Source: Coprinopsis marcescibilis (Eukaryota > Basidiomycota > Agaricomycetes > Agaricales > Psathyrellaceae). Taken from it: a DNA stretch of 64,000 bases. The DNA is taken from the NCBI GenBank assembly GCA_004369085.1, contig ML210205.1, positions 94,096 to 158,095 on the forward strand, read 5' to 3'. How positions within the stretch are numbered: the stretch's first letter is position 1; every line of letters begins with the position of its first letter. Under the pieces are notes generated by a model. That model did no database searches. It worked only from the letters and a program-made list of their open reading frames with translations, and had not been told where the DNA came from. Below, one piece after another: positions 34,341 to 45,360 of the stretch. The translations under genes were made by a program, and so were the position numbers.

Positions 34341-35748
34341 ATGTCGCACTCAGCCATTAAAATCGTCGACTGCCACAGCTTCGATGAATCTAGCATGAGG
34401 ACTGTGGCCAGCGAAATACTCCAGTCCTTCACATCGATTGGATTTGTGTGCCTTATCAATCATGGGCTCGATCATGCAAAAGTGGAAGAAATGTTTGATT
34501 GGGTAGGTCATCCACGTTTCTGAAGCCATAAGTTTTCACTAAACTAAGTTTCTCATATCCCTAGTCGCGACGTTTCTTCGATCTACCTCTTGATCATAAG
34601 CAGCTTGCGCCGCACCCGAAGTCTGGAACTCATCATCGAGGGTACTCTGCGCCTGGCGTCGAGCGTGTATCGCAGCACATCTACTCCCAAGAAGAGCTCG
34701 AGAACTTTCGCAAGGCGGGGCAGGACGTCAAAGAGAGCTTTGAAGCTGGGCGCGAGGACGATCCACTGATGCCAAATATATGGCTTCCAGAAGATGTCCT
34801 ACCGGGGTTCAAAGAAGCCTGTCTCAAGTTCTATTGGGACTGTTACGAGCTGGAGATACGTTTCCTACGTGCTTTGGCAACAGGACTCTCCCTTCCTGAC
34901 ACTTACTTTCTCGATTTTCATCAAATTGCAGATAACCAACTCAGACTACTCCATTATCCACCGTACGTACGATTCCCATCCAAGCCTCTGCCGCTCCGTC
35001 ATCCGCTAACGACGCATCAGGGTTGCTGACGAGCACCTATCGAATAATACTTTCTCCCGCATAGGTGCTCATTCAGACTTCGGGACTGTGACTGTTCGCA
35101 CAATTGCTCGCTCTTCCGCAGGGCATGACTGACACGGCGTTAGCTCCTCTTCCAAAGACAAGGTCGGTGGACTTGAGGTTCAGGATCCTCAGGATCATTC
35201 AAGATTCTTGGTGAGTCTAAGTAGCCATTCTGTCGGAGCCTCTAGTCCACGACTTAGCTCTATAAAGCCTATCCCGGTGATCCCAGGCGCTGTCATCGTG
35301 AACGCAGGAGATTTTATGGCGCGATGGTCAAACGATGTGATAAAGAGCACAGTCCATCGCGTTCGGTCCCCACCGAACCAGGTTGGAGAGGACGGCATCG
35401 CCCCTCCCCGTTACTCTATCCCTTATGTGAGCATCCTGCGTTAATGGTCTCGCCTGGCCGCTGATCGGATTTTGACACTGCAGTTCTGCTGCTGCGTACG
35501 TCACATCGTAAGATCACTTAATATGTTCACTCACAATCAGTAGGACCTCTCGACTATCGTTGATGCAATTCCCGGAACTTGGGATGAGGGGAACCCAAAG
35601 AAGTACGAACCGATCTCCGTAAGACATCCACAATTATTCCAAATAGAAGTGACTAACTGACTACACACTTGCGGCGAATGATTTTCGACTGGTGGACGCT
35701 GGACAGGCCAAAGAATACGTCTTGAAGCGCCTTGCGGCGTTATACTAG
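34341..35748 (+). CDS. 2-oxoglutarate/Fe(II) oxygenase, isopenicillin-N-synthase-like, with apparent frameshift
   Basis: Exons 34341-34502, 34565-34962, 35021-35087 or so, 35144-35210, 35268-35426, 35484-35495, 35544-35618, 35707-35748. N-terminal 'ILQSFTSIGFVCLINHG' is the DIOX_N fold. The iron-binding triad is present: H-x-D in 'GAHSDFGTVT' and the distal His in 'STVHRVRSP', with Arg-x-Ser for 2-oxoglutarate. At 35144 the exon should read L-L-F-Q then 'DKVGGLEVQDPQDHS', but an extra A in the AAA at 35154-35156 throws it out of frame, and no alternative splice in phase restores it. Either a recent pseudogene or a base-calling error. The C-terminus 'STIVDAIPGTWDEGNPKKYE' is normal. Confidence 0.78.
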
Positions 35749-36602
35749 TAACACATGTAGGTAGCGATGTACTCAGCGTAGGTAATGCGATGAAGTACGC
35801 CCGAATTCTCTCCTGCGCCTCCACCTTTGGCGACTTTGTCGCATTAATATATGGAATATGTAATTTTCGGACGGGCCATGCAAGGCGGTCTGCGAGCTTT
35901 TCAGCCATTTGCTAATGTTATGTCTCGAAGCCACTACTAGCAAAGGCAATGTTCACGTTTCAGCAGCAGGGCCAAGGTTAGCGCCCACTATGCCGTCGTT
36001 ATGGTCTCACATCTTCTCTCCGGCTCACCCGCACCGCCATATTCGCTCTCTCTGGAGCTCTTTGGCGCGTCTGGCACTGATCTCTCACAACAAGTTCAGG
36101 GAGTCCAACCCCGCACCTCTTTTTAAGGGAGTTTACTATTGTCAGCTGAGCAACACCGATTAAGAAAGGGGCACAGTCACTTTTAAGAGCACTTGGCAGG
36201 GCCGTTGACCACTCTGTCAATGGAGCCGGAGAGCTTTCCCGGCACGCAAAGTATGGCACCGCTCTCGATGCACAGCAGCGAGAAGCGGTATTGCGCAGTC
36301 TCTGCGTCCTGCTTTCTTCGGTTAACTTCAATATTTAACCGTACACCACTTGGTCTCTAAGGAATGGCTGTCCCTGTAGATGCTCCATGATGCCGCTTGG
36401 ATACCTGCCGATGACTGTCGCGTTAGGCCCCGTGCGGGTATCGAGGGATCAAAACCACCGCAGCGGTGTTTCAACTTTGAACAATCGCAGAGTGATATAA
36501 GAAGTGCCTCATTTCGTAAACGTGCTATCCACTTCTCTGCTCCAACCTACACCAGTCTCTCAGCCCCTTGTCGACTCAAGATCACTTCTGACCTGCTACG
36601 CC
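35749..36602. other. Intergenic
   Basis: No supported gene on either strand. Confidence 0.5.
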
Positions 36603-37934
36603 ATGGATTACATGAGATACCAGTACAACTCAGCGCCGACTGGACCGAACATAACTCCTGGGACAAGCAGCGACACAAATGCACCAGAACCTGCAGGAAT
36701 CGCCCGACGATCGCGTACAACTAGGCGCGCAAACCCCCAGTCACACAGCTCCCACAGTGGACATTCATCGTCGCTCGCACCACAATTTCAAGTTCACAAC
36801 CCAGATGACCATGAAGACTTCGAGGAGGTACCGGCTTATGAGGAAATGGACAGCGCGACAGGTGTCGCTGCACCTGGACATGGCTCGAGCGCACCGACAC
36901 CATTCAATGGTTCCAACGGCGCTGTGTCCGAAAAAGCCAGAATGGCCGCTCACTATGCGAATCAGGCCGCGATGCCCGGTCCACCTATACCATATTCCAA
37001 TGCACCAACAGGACCATCGGCCACCCCTTACTCCAATGCACCAACGGGACCATCAGCTACACCAGCACCAGGCCCTCGTGTAGAGCATACAATTTCGGCC
37101 GCTAGTTCCTCGCTTCAAGGTGTCGATCCCCTTGCAAACCAGCCCCCCGCTCCCACTCCAAGCCTGTATAATGTTCCTCGAGCAACAGAAACGCAAAACC
37201 ATACCTCGACACCCATACCAACTCCCTTTGCCTCGACTTTCCACTTCAACCGGACCGAAGCCCCCATCCCCCACCATTCCACCGGAGACTCTACTCTGTC
37301 CTCCAATTCCAGCCCCTTCACAATAATCTCCCGAGCACAGAACCCTCCGGCTGCAGCCCCCATCCCCCACCATTCCACCGGAGACTCTACTCAGACTTCC
37401 AATTCCAGCCCCTTCACAATCATTTCCCGAGCACAGAACGGCAACCTTGCTCCCCCATCCAACCCTCCAGCACTTCGACATGTGAAATCGACGCCAAAGC
37501 TCCGCTCGGACAAGGGCAAGTTCAAGATGGACCCAGAACCCTTCAACCCGCTCGAGCTGTACAGCCGATCCGTCATTTCGCACCTCAGACCAGGGCAAGG
37601 CCCGACGTTGGCGAACAAGACGAGCCATTCAAGTCTTCACGCAGAGCTGAAGGAGCAGGAAGCGAGGGAGGAGAGAATGTCTACCACGTCGCATAATGGA
37701 GGGTACGGGTTGGAGAGTCAGGAACAGCGGCTATCCGATGTAGGCAGCAATGAGTATGGGTACGGTATTCAGGCTGCGCCTTCAGAGAAGACGTGGGCTG
37801 GGGACAGTGGGGGCTATTCATCGCAGCCACTTGCGAGAAATTTCACGATGAGCCGACCGCCGCCTACCTATCAGGAATCCTCGACGATGTGTTCCTCGGC
37901 CGCTGGTGATAACAAGGGCGGATGGAGAGGATAA
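36603..37934 (+). CDS. Disordered PPxY-motif protein with internal repeats
   Basis: Single exon, 443 residues from the first ATG. Very rich in Ser, Pro, Asn and Thr. A 12-residue motif 'PYSNAPTGPSAT' occurs twice in tandem, then a segment of about 28 residues around 'PIPHHSTGDST' and 'SNSSPFTIISRAQN' occurs twice, 32 codons apart. The more conserved-looking C-terminal half contains 'FNPLELYSRSVISHLRPG'. Near the end is a PPxY motif (P420-P421-T422-Y423), which in fungi can bind WW domains such as those of Rsp5-type ubiquitin ligases; that role here is inference. No membrane span. Confidence 0.7.
   Translation: MDYMRYQYNSAPTGPNITPGTSSDTNAPEPAGIARRSRTTRRANPQSHSSHSGHSSSLAPQFQVHNPDDHEDFEEVPAYEEMDSATGVAAPGHGSSAPTPFNGSNGAVSEKARMAAHYANQAAMPGPPIPYSNAPTGPSATPYSNAPTGPSATPAPGPRVEHTISAASSSLQGVDPLANQPPAPTPSLYNVPRATETQNHTSTPIPTPFASTFHFNRTEAPIPHHSTGDSTLSSNSSPFTIISRAQNPPAAAPIPHHSTGDSTQTSNSSPFTIISRAQNGNLAPPSNPPALRHVKSTPKLRSDKGKFKMDPEPFNPLELYSRSVISHLRPGQGPTLANKTSHSSLHAELKEQEAREERMSTTSHNGGYGLESQEQRLSDVGSNEYGYGIQAAPSEKTWAGDSGGYSSQPLARNFTMSRPPPTYQESSTMCSSAAGDNKGGWRG
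37261..37439 (+). repeat. 83-bp coding direct repeat
   Basis: 37261-37343 and 37357-37439 are near-identical (a few substitutions), 96 nt apart, keeping frame within the gene at 36603. Confidence 0.9.
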
Positions 37935-38046
37935 ATCGCCTGCGGAGTAGCATTGATGGTTGGGGACTTTGTATACCTGTAAAACACCACACCTGAACGG
38001 ACAGGGGTCATACGTTACTATGATTATTCGTGTGTCGCATCTAGTA

Positions 38047-39394
38047 CTATGCTTGATTTTTTTCGAACTCTTTAGACAAAGGATAATCCGTGTATCCTTT
38101 CGCATCGGGCGTGTAGAACGTTGAATGGTCTGGTTTCTCCAAGGATATATTTTTCTCCAAGCGGAATGGGAGGTCAGGCTTTCATATGAAGATCAGTGAT
38201 ATGCCCGTCGTTCTCAAGGGGGTGAAGATCTTACGTTCGCAATGAATGCCTGTCCGAACGCGATCAAGTCCCCCTTCCGTTCTGCGGTTTCGATGGCTGT
38301 CTCCCTGGTGTAGCATCCGCAGCTAATGAAGGGTCTGGGCGCCCATGCTTTCCTGAACACGTCGTTAGACTCCCCTTCCTTCGGGACTCTAGGCGTCTTC
38401 CAGTCAGAAGGGTTGTGTCTCGGTTCTACCATGTGTAAATAGGCTAGCTTGGAGTGTGCCTTTGCCATTTCGGAGACGAAATGAAGGTATTGTGGTATCG
38501 GTTTGTCCGTTCCGAAGTCTAAACATTGCCTTCAGGATCAATATTGGGCTCTGTCTGACGCAGGCGATACTTGGACCCACCGTAGTTTGTCCAGGGCGTC
38601 AATCTGACCCCAACCCTATCCTGTCCTACGGCTTCCACCAACGCATCCACAACCTCCAAGGGGAACTTGGATCTGCCTTCAATATTTCCGCCATACTCGT
38701 CTTCTCTGATGTTACTCCCCTCCTGTAAGAACTGCCCAATGAGATACGGACTGGATCCATGGACCTCCACTCCATCGAATCCTGCTTCGTTCACAGCGCG
38801 CTTTGCCGCTTCAGCGAACAAGCGACAATACCTCTTGATTTCCTCGACTGCCATCTCTCGCGGAGGAGGCTCATCTACAGGGCGTTTAGACAGTTTGACA
38901 GCTGAAGGCGCTATGTAAGGATGCTCGTTCTCCGACAAGATCTTGGGTCGTGCCGCCCGGCCTATAGCCCAAAGCTGTAGAAACATAGAGCACCCTTTCG
39001 AATGTACCGCCTCTGTGATCTGTATCAATAGCAATGCAAGCGGTATATGTCGTAAGTACTAAATTCATCCTCGCACGAGTTCGTACATGTTACACACCTC
39101 TTTCCACACTTTCACCTGACCGTCATTCCATATTCCAGGAACTCCATCCCATCCACAGGCTTCTTCCGCGATTACCGTCGCCTCTGATATCAATAGCGTT
39201 CCTGGGACGCTGGCCCGTTGCTCATAATACGTTTTGACGAGTGGAAGGACTGGTAGGTGTGTTTTGGTCGTCGCTCTCACCCGGGTCAGAGGAGCGAGGA
39301 CGATGCGGTGTTTTAGATTGATTTTCCCAATCGCAATGGGTTGGAACAACGCTGGAAGATCAGAGCCAATCGAGGTCGGGCCGACAGCCTCCAT
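38047..39394 (-). CDS. Old yellow enzyme family oxidoreductase with altered active site
   Basis: Exons 39098-39394, 38581-39019, 38235-38518, 38047-38178; 383 residues. Exon 3 (284 nt) and all intron phases match the OYE gene at 22272. Flavin-site motifs are kept: '[11 protein letters not shown]', '[11 protein letters not shown]', 'VGVRLTPW', '[17 protein letters not shown]'. The segment that normally holds the His-Asn substrate pair reads '[15 protein letters not shown]': His and Tyr remain, but Asn is replaced by Ser and the following Gly by Pro. FMN binding should persist; binding of enone substrates through the pair would differ. It lies alone, 15 kb from the other copies and on the opposite strand. 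Confidence 0.92.
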
Positions 39395-40869
39395 GCAGGA
39401 ACAGCTACCTTTGAAGCGTGTATACTGGGGATGGGTTTAAGGTAACAGTTCCTGAACTGTATCCGTCAGAAATGTGACATTTCGGGAGTACCACGGACCG
39501 CTGCTGACAATTATGGGCAGAGAAGGCATATGTCATCACGAATATCAAACGTCGGTTTTCTGTAACTTGTCTACAGTCTGTTTCCCCTTGGTTGGTAGAG
39601 CCGGACAGATCGCAGATACCTTGGGCGGATTATAGTTTTGCCGCTATCGCCAGATTGGATTCAGTCCTGTAGCTGAGATAGAGAGGGGGATTCGTCGAAC
39701 CTCCATATCAATCCTCTCGATCAGACCAGGGCAGATGAGAACAAGGTGTGTGATGATTTACCATCTCTTCCCCTTCCGCAGCGACAACGATATGTTCCAG
39801 TGATATCGTAAGTTATGTTACAGCTCGATTAAGACGTGGACCATCGTCAACAGTACTTTGTGCGTTCTTTTAGCGTTTTACCATCAGCAGGTCATCCGAG
39901 GGTTACAGGGCATGTCCTCGAAATTTACCAACACTGAGACGTGGTAGACTATTCCGAGAACAGTCCCAGACCCTAATTTGTGAGCTCTCTGGCACTTAAC
40001 GCCGCACAGAGGTGTCGTCAATGGGCCGGGAGTAATTACGGTACAAGCGCATATACGACGCGCAGTGTCAGGATCAGTCAAAGTCGGACTCGATGTCCCC
40101 ACCACCTGTTACTGTGGCTGTTTCTATTCGGTGTTTCCTGGACTCCATACACATCAGGCTCCCTGGTTCACTATATCATCTCGGAATACGGTTCAGAAGC
40201 GTTCAGCTTCGTATCAATGATTCAAAGACATTCCTCTTTCGACCATGCTCAGCATTCAGCATTACAGGACCACTGCTTTCCATCACGCCGCAGTCCAGGG
40301 TCTGTGGAATGGCTGTAATACCCCACTTTAGCGAATGGGAGGTGGGATTGAAATTGGGGTACAACGCCATGGGTAAGTATCATGTCTTGCTTTATTGAAC
40401 CTGATACAACGACAGAGTGAGGGATTTTGATGCATATTATGTGCGTGATTCGTAAGTAAGTCTCTCGGTCTTTCGTCTTTCGTCTTTCGACAGTGCAATT
40501 CAAACCTTTACGATATTATTCTCGTAACGCAAGGCCTATTCAAGCAGGCTGAAGCTCACAACAATCAAGAACTTGTAGGGGCTACAACATATGTTTCCTA
40601 TCATTCCCCCATTCAATTGGTTCAAAAACGTCAGCAAGAGCTCTCTGAAAAGGGACATTTTGTGGCGGGAGAAGTGCGCAGATTGGCCAGTACCGGGACT
40701 GATTCTCCAGACTCGTCTTCTTGGTTGCCACTCCTTCGCCCTGACACAGTAGTGATGGACTCCATTGGCCAATTGGATGTCAACGCCTTGACGAAACATG
40801 TCAAAGTTCCGACGCCCGTGCAACCCGAGACTAGGAGAAATGTAGGGTAGCCCCCATGACACCCTGTCT
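39395..40869. other. Intergenic
   Basis: 1.5 kb without a supported gene. Short open frames on both strands show no domain. A TTTCGTC-type unit repeats about three times at 40469-40491. Confidence 0.5.
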
Positions 40870-42801
40870 TTGGATTATCACTTCATTCTTTCTATCCTAC
40901 CTCTCGACACTCTGGTTCGACAGAAGCAGGTCGCCAATGCAAGTAGTCAGCTCTCTGTGCTCCAACTCGATTCACGACTAACCTTTGACTGAACCTAATT
41001 TTAGTTTCTTCAAGGTGCGTTGTCTATAATTGCCACTGGCGGTCTCGATTTCGACTAATCCATCACGATAGCCGCGATCTCTACGGTTTTGGTACGTTTA
41101 ATATGAATGACTATTCGAAGTGAATGATCCTCAAGTACCTCAAGATAGCTGAATATATCGAGACCTTTCCCTCTGAGGTATGTTACATACCTCTTCCGAC
41201 CTCGTTGTTGTGTCCAGTCCTTTAAACATCGTATCAGGTCAACTATATTTGGCCGGCGCCATGGAGCCTCATCAAGGTTCTTTTCTTTCTGGCCCGGTAC
41301 TCGGCCTTCATAGAGGTAGCATTTGTGATTGCCTACTCGTTCACGGAAAGACCGGATGTATCACCTGCGGTCTGTGGAGGCTGTTTCCGTCGCTCTTTCC
41401 GCATTAATTTTGTCCCTGTGCATCTTCCTAGACATGTGAGATACATCTCGGCATTGCTGGTCGTAAGTTATACATCCGCCATTAAAGGTGGAGCCATTCC
41501 TGATCATTTTTTCTGTAGTCGCCGTGGTTGCATCTATAGCGCTCGCAGAAGGTGCCGACTGCGCATACTGCCAGTAACCCTTTGCTCACATATCGTCGCA
41601 CAGCAATTTTCTTCGTCCGAGTCTACGCCCTCTCCGGTCGCAGCAAACCAATGTTATTTTACCTCGTCCTTCAATGGATCGTAAGTGATTCCTTTGCCAC
41701 AACTCAGCTCGCTGCTCAACCCATCCTCAAATGGCCAAATTGCTTCCGATAGGTAGTTCATGTCGGACAAGTCGCGTTAATGGGGCACATAATCAGAAGC
41801 TTTGCTTGTAAGTCTCGTTATTAATTGCCCCATCCCAGGATTATCTTGGAAGCTTTGAATCTTCATTAATCGCGATCATACCTTGCACCATCATCGAGCA
41901 GTCCCTATGATCCCACACATCACGGCCAAAATCGGGTGTTTCGCCTTCCCACTACCAAGAGCGATCCCACTCCTTACCGCCATGTTTGCGCTCCCCGTCT
42001 TCAGTGGCATTGGTGCGTCGAAGCTCACAATTTGGCCACAGGTCCTCCCGCTAACTCAAACCTTACCTGGAAAAGCCCTCGTATTGATAATGGCGTACCT
42101 AGGTCTCAAGAAGTTCCGCCATGTCCATACAACAAAGCTCATAACGATCTATTTCCGGGATGGATTCTTATACTTTATCGTACTCGCAAGTGCGTCCATT
42201 TTACCTCTCGCTCCTTTCTCTCAACTAATGAATGATTGTTAACAGGTCTAGCAATCGCAAACATTGTTCTTGGCCTCAATATCACTGTACGTACTGACTC
42301 TTCCTTCTGTAAGCTCCGAATCACCTTTTAGTGATACTAACACCATCCCTCAACATATGGTCCAGCCAATTTTGCTGTCGGCGAGTAAGTGATAAATCCT
42401 CACTCTCCTCCTGTTCCCGTCGAGTATCTCAAGACTCCTATCCACGATATATCTAACTAACACGCCAACGAAGATTCCAAGGTGTCCTCTATTCGATCCT
42501 TTCCTGCCGTCTCCTCCTTCACATGCGTCAAGTCGGTAGCAAGACACCCGCACCCGAATTTAGCGCAGGGAACCCACCGAATCAATACCCGCAACACGGT
42601 CATAAACATCCCATTGCCGTCGGTCATCATAGACGGCACAACCACATTGATGAAGGGGATGAGGATCAAATAACACTTGAGCCTATGAATTTCGTTCCGG
42701 GTGAGGTACCCGCGAAAGGGTTTGAGTTTCGTAGTGATGGGGTGACGTCTATGAAGACGGCGGGGGTTAGAACCAACGGTCTTAGCTCGGGGTGGGTTTG
42801 A
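40870..42801 (+). pseudogene. DUF6533-family membrane protein, copy 1, probably decayed
   Basis: All fourteen exons of the family can be traced: 40870-40938, 41005-41014, 41072-41091, 41145-41177, 41238-41369, 41432-41462, 41519-41551, 41604-41680, 41753-41807, 41902-42012, 42076-42189, 42246-42286, 42359-42384, 42474-42801. Typical stretches are 'VNYIWPAPWSLIKVLFFLAR', 'AIFFVRVYALSGRSKPM' and 'KFRHVHTTKLITIYFRDGFL'. Two defects: the codon aligned with the start ATG of copies 3 and 4 is TTG (40870), with no in-frame ATG before it, and exon 13 lacks an AG (CAACATAT precedes GGTCC). Intron 1 also uses a GC donor. All other exons are open, so decay is recent or another start is used. Confidence 0.75.
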
Positions 42802-43339
42802 GTGCGCGTGTATAATGTGTGGGCCGTCTGTACGATGTGTTATCATGCTATATATTTCGCAGGATGTATGGGCAAATGCTATTTGTATCTCTACCTATAC
42901 TTGAGCTCTTCAACTTCGAGTATCAACAATCAAAGTTTAAAACATGGTCAGATTCTGATAGACCGTAGGTGCGCGGATTACTGCGCAAGGTAATTGCAAA
43001 CAATTCATTATTTGTCTCTACCCATCACCAGACATTCAAAATAATACAGAGAGCATAGAAGTCGACCAGCACCAGTGTCTGTTCCTGGAGAGTGTCCTCT
43101 TGGATGACATCCACCAGGAGTTAGAATTTGGCAAGACGCGGTAGACTATTACCAGTATCAGATCTCAGTGCTGCCCAACTACTTCTATTGATTAAACACA
43201 CCAAAGCTTTTCCCCTTGCTTGACCCAATGACCGCGGTCCGCAATGATCAGATTTATGCTAAAGTATCTTTATGATTCATCACTCCAGCCAGCACTATAA
43301 ATTCTGGCAGGCTCCAGAGTCTGACCCACCAAGGAAATT
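42802..43339. other. Intergenic
   Basis: Spacer between two DUF6533 genes. A TATA box lies near its right end. No gene. Confidence 0.55.
43296..43303 (+). promoter_or_regulatory. TATA box of DUF6533 copy 2
   Basis: TATAAATT 44 nt upstream of the ATG at 43340. Confidence 0.45.
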
Positions 43340-45203
43340 ATGAATAGCCATCTCAACCGCGAAATTAGCAACCTGGCCTCTGTGGTTCGACAGAAGCAGG
43401 TCGGACAAGTGAGTGCCTCAATTTTGCGACAAAGAATAAGTTTAGGATCCCTTGGCTAACATTACGGTTGCGTAGTTTCTGCAAGGTACGCCTGGCGACC
43501 AGCGCCCACCACTCAGGTCCGAGTGTCTGCTGTGGTATAAACTCATTTACATGTAATGTCAGCCTCAATCGTGACTGTTTTGGTGGGTATTGGGATTGCT
43601 CGATGAACTGAATTGGATCATCAATGCTCGTTAAGGTCGCGGATTATGTCGAAACTTTTCCATCTGAAGTGCGTACATCTCCATGTGTGATTTTGCGTTT
43701 TAACTTGTGTTTTGGCCACAAAGGTGAAATACATTTGGACTGCACCATGGCGCCTCGTCGAGGTCCTGTTCATTCTTGCTCGGTTCTCGGTTTTTATTGA
43801 AGCAGCATTCATGATTGAATATTCGTTCACAAAAGGGCCAGATCTATCACCAGTGGTCCGTCAAATAGCATTTCATTCCCTTCCTCTCTAAATTGTTTTT
43901 CACTCTATAGACTTGTGAGGTATATTTCGGCATAGCTGGAAGTAAGGCCTCAATTTTTATCATCTGTAGAGCTGCTTCTGACATCTCTTCTGTGCACAGT
44001 TTCCGTTGTCGTGTCGATAGCTCTGGCAGAAGGTGCGCATGTAGATTTCTTGACCGAAGTGTGTTACTCAGATAAGAATCTATCTCAGCAATCTTCTTTG
44101 TACGGGTCTACGCAATTTCAAATCGTAGCAAGCTATTGCTCTGTTATCTCGTCTTCCAATGGACTGTCAGTCGATTGTGATCCCCTGCCAGCAGCTACCG
44201 CGTTGCCAAACTAATTTATCTCCTCCAAACGACAGGCAGTCCATGTTGCACAACTTGTGCTGATGGGATACATCATTAGATCCTTTGAATGTAAGCTTGA
44301 TCCACCTCTCCCCCTGGTTTGACTGACATTCCAACATGAACATCCCTGGCAGACCCAGCTACATCTGACCTCACAGCGCGAGTTGGATGCTTCGCAATTC
44401 CTACCCCAAGGGCCCCCTGGCTGGGCACTGCCATGTTTGCGCTCCCTGTGCTCAGTGGAACCAGTAAGCCATCTCTTGGTTTCGACATTAAAGCAGATAA
44501 ATTACAATGCGCCCCTCGAAGCCCTCGTGCTGATTATGGTGTATTTGGGCCTCCAAAAATTTCGCCATATCTGCGCAACAAACCTCATCACGATATACTT
44601 TCGCGACGGGTTACTTTACTATATCGTCCTCGCAAGTACGTCTGAAGTTCTCCGAGATGCTTCTGGGTCTACATCTCACCTGTGAGTTTTATATAGGTCT
44701 CGCAATAGTAAATACTGTGTTAAGTGTAACAGTCACGGTACGTTCCCCGGTTATAACCAACTTAACGTTCTATGAACCTCCACCAGAGTTCCAATTTCAC
44801 GATTGGCGAGTAAGTCAACACCCACCATTATGTCTTGGCACTTCTCCGTATCTCTGCAAGCGACCGCTAACCACCTCTCACCTTTAGATTCCAAGGCATT
44901 CTCTACACAATCCTCTCATGCCGGCTCATCCTTCACCTGCGCGACGTCGTCGGAAAAACGGCCACACCCACCTTATGCCTACGGAACCACCTGATACTGT
45001 GCCCGGACTCTCAAGACAGCCTTGAACAACCCAGTGATCGTAGATTGTACAACCGCAGTGTTGAGGGGTACGAGCAACAAGTGCCACTTGAGCCTCTGAA
45101 TGTGGTGCCGGTTGAGGTGCCCGCGAAACAGTTTGAGCTGCTGAGCGATGGCATGGAGTCCGTGGAGACCAGGGCGAAGGGTGTTAGTCCCGGTTGGGTC
45201 TGA
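43340..45203 (+). CDS. DUF6533-family multi-span membrane protein, copy 2
   Basis: Fourteen exons: 43340-43408, 43476-43485 (10 nt), 43563-43582, 43636-43668, 43724-43855, 43911-43941, 44000-44032, 44089-44165, 44236-44290, 44353-44463, 44522-44635, 44697-44737, 44787-44809, 44888-45203; 354 residues. It has about seven hydrophobic segments. The DUF6533 signature lies at the N-terminus: 'VKYIWTAPWRLVEVLFILAR'. Others are 'AIFFVRVYAISNRSK', 'KFRHICATNLITIYFRDGLL' and 'QGILYTILSCRLILHLRD'. The C-terminal cytosolic tail ends near 'LEPLNVVPVEVPAKQFELLS'. These proteins are abundant in agaricomycetes, of unknown function, and resemble seven-helix receptors in topology. Phases match the other three copies throughout. 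Confidence 0.88.
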
Positions 45204-45360
45204 GTATATCGCTTCGTCACCATGCCCATCATACCCTGCGTCGGTGGCAGCACCCAACCCAAGCCTTTTACTTTCCTTCAGTCTCATATGTACCTGTATA
45301 CCTAGTTTTTAATGTTAAAACCGCCGCATTTATTGAACATCCAGTCTAAAGCAAGACTAC

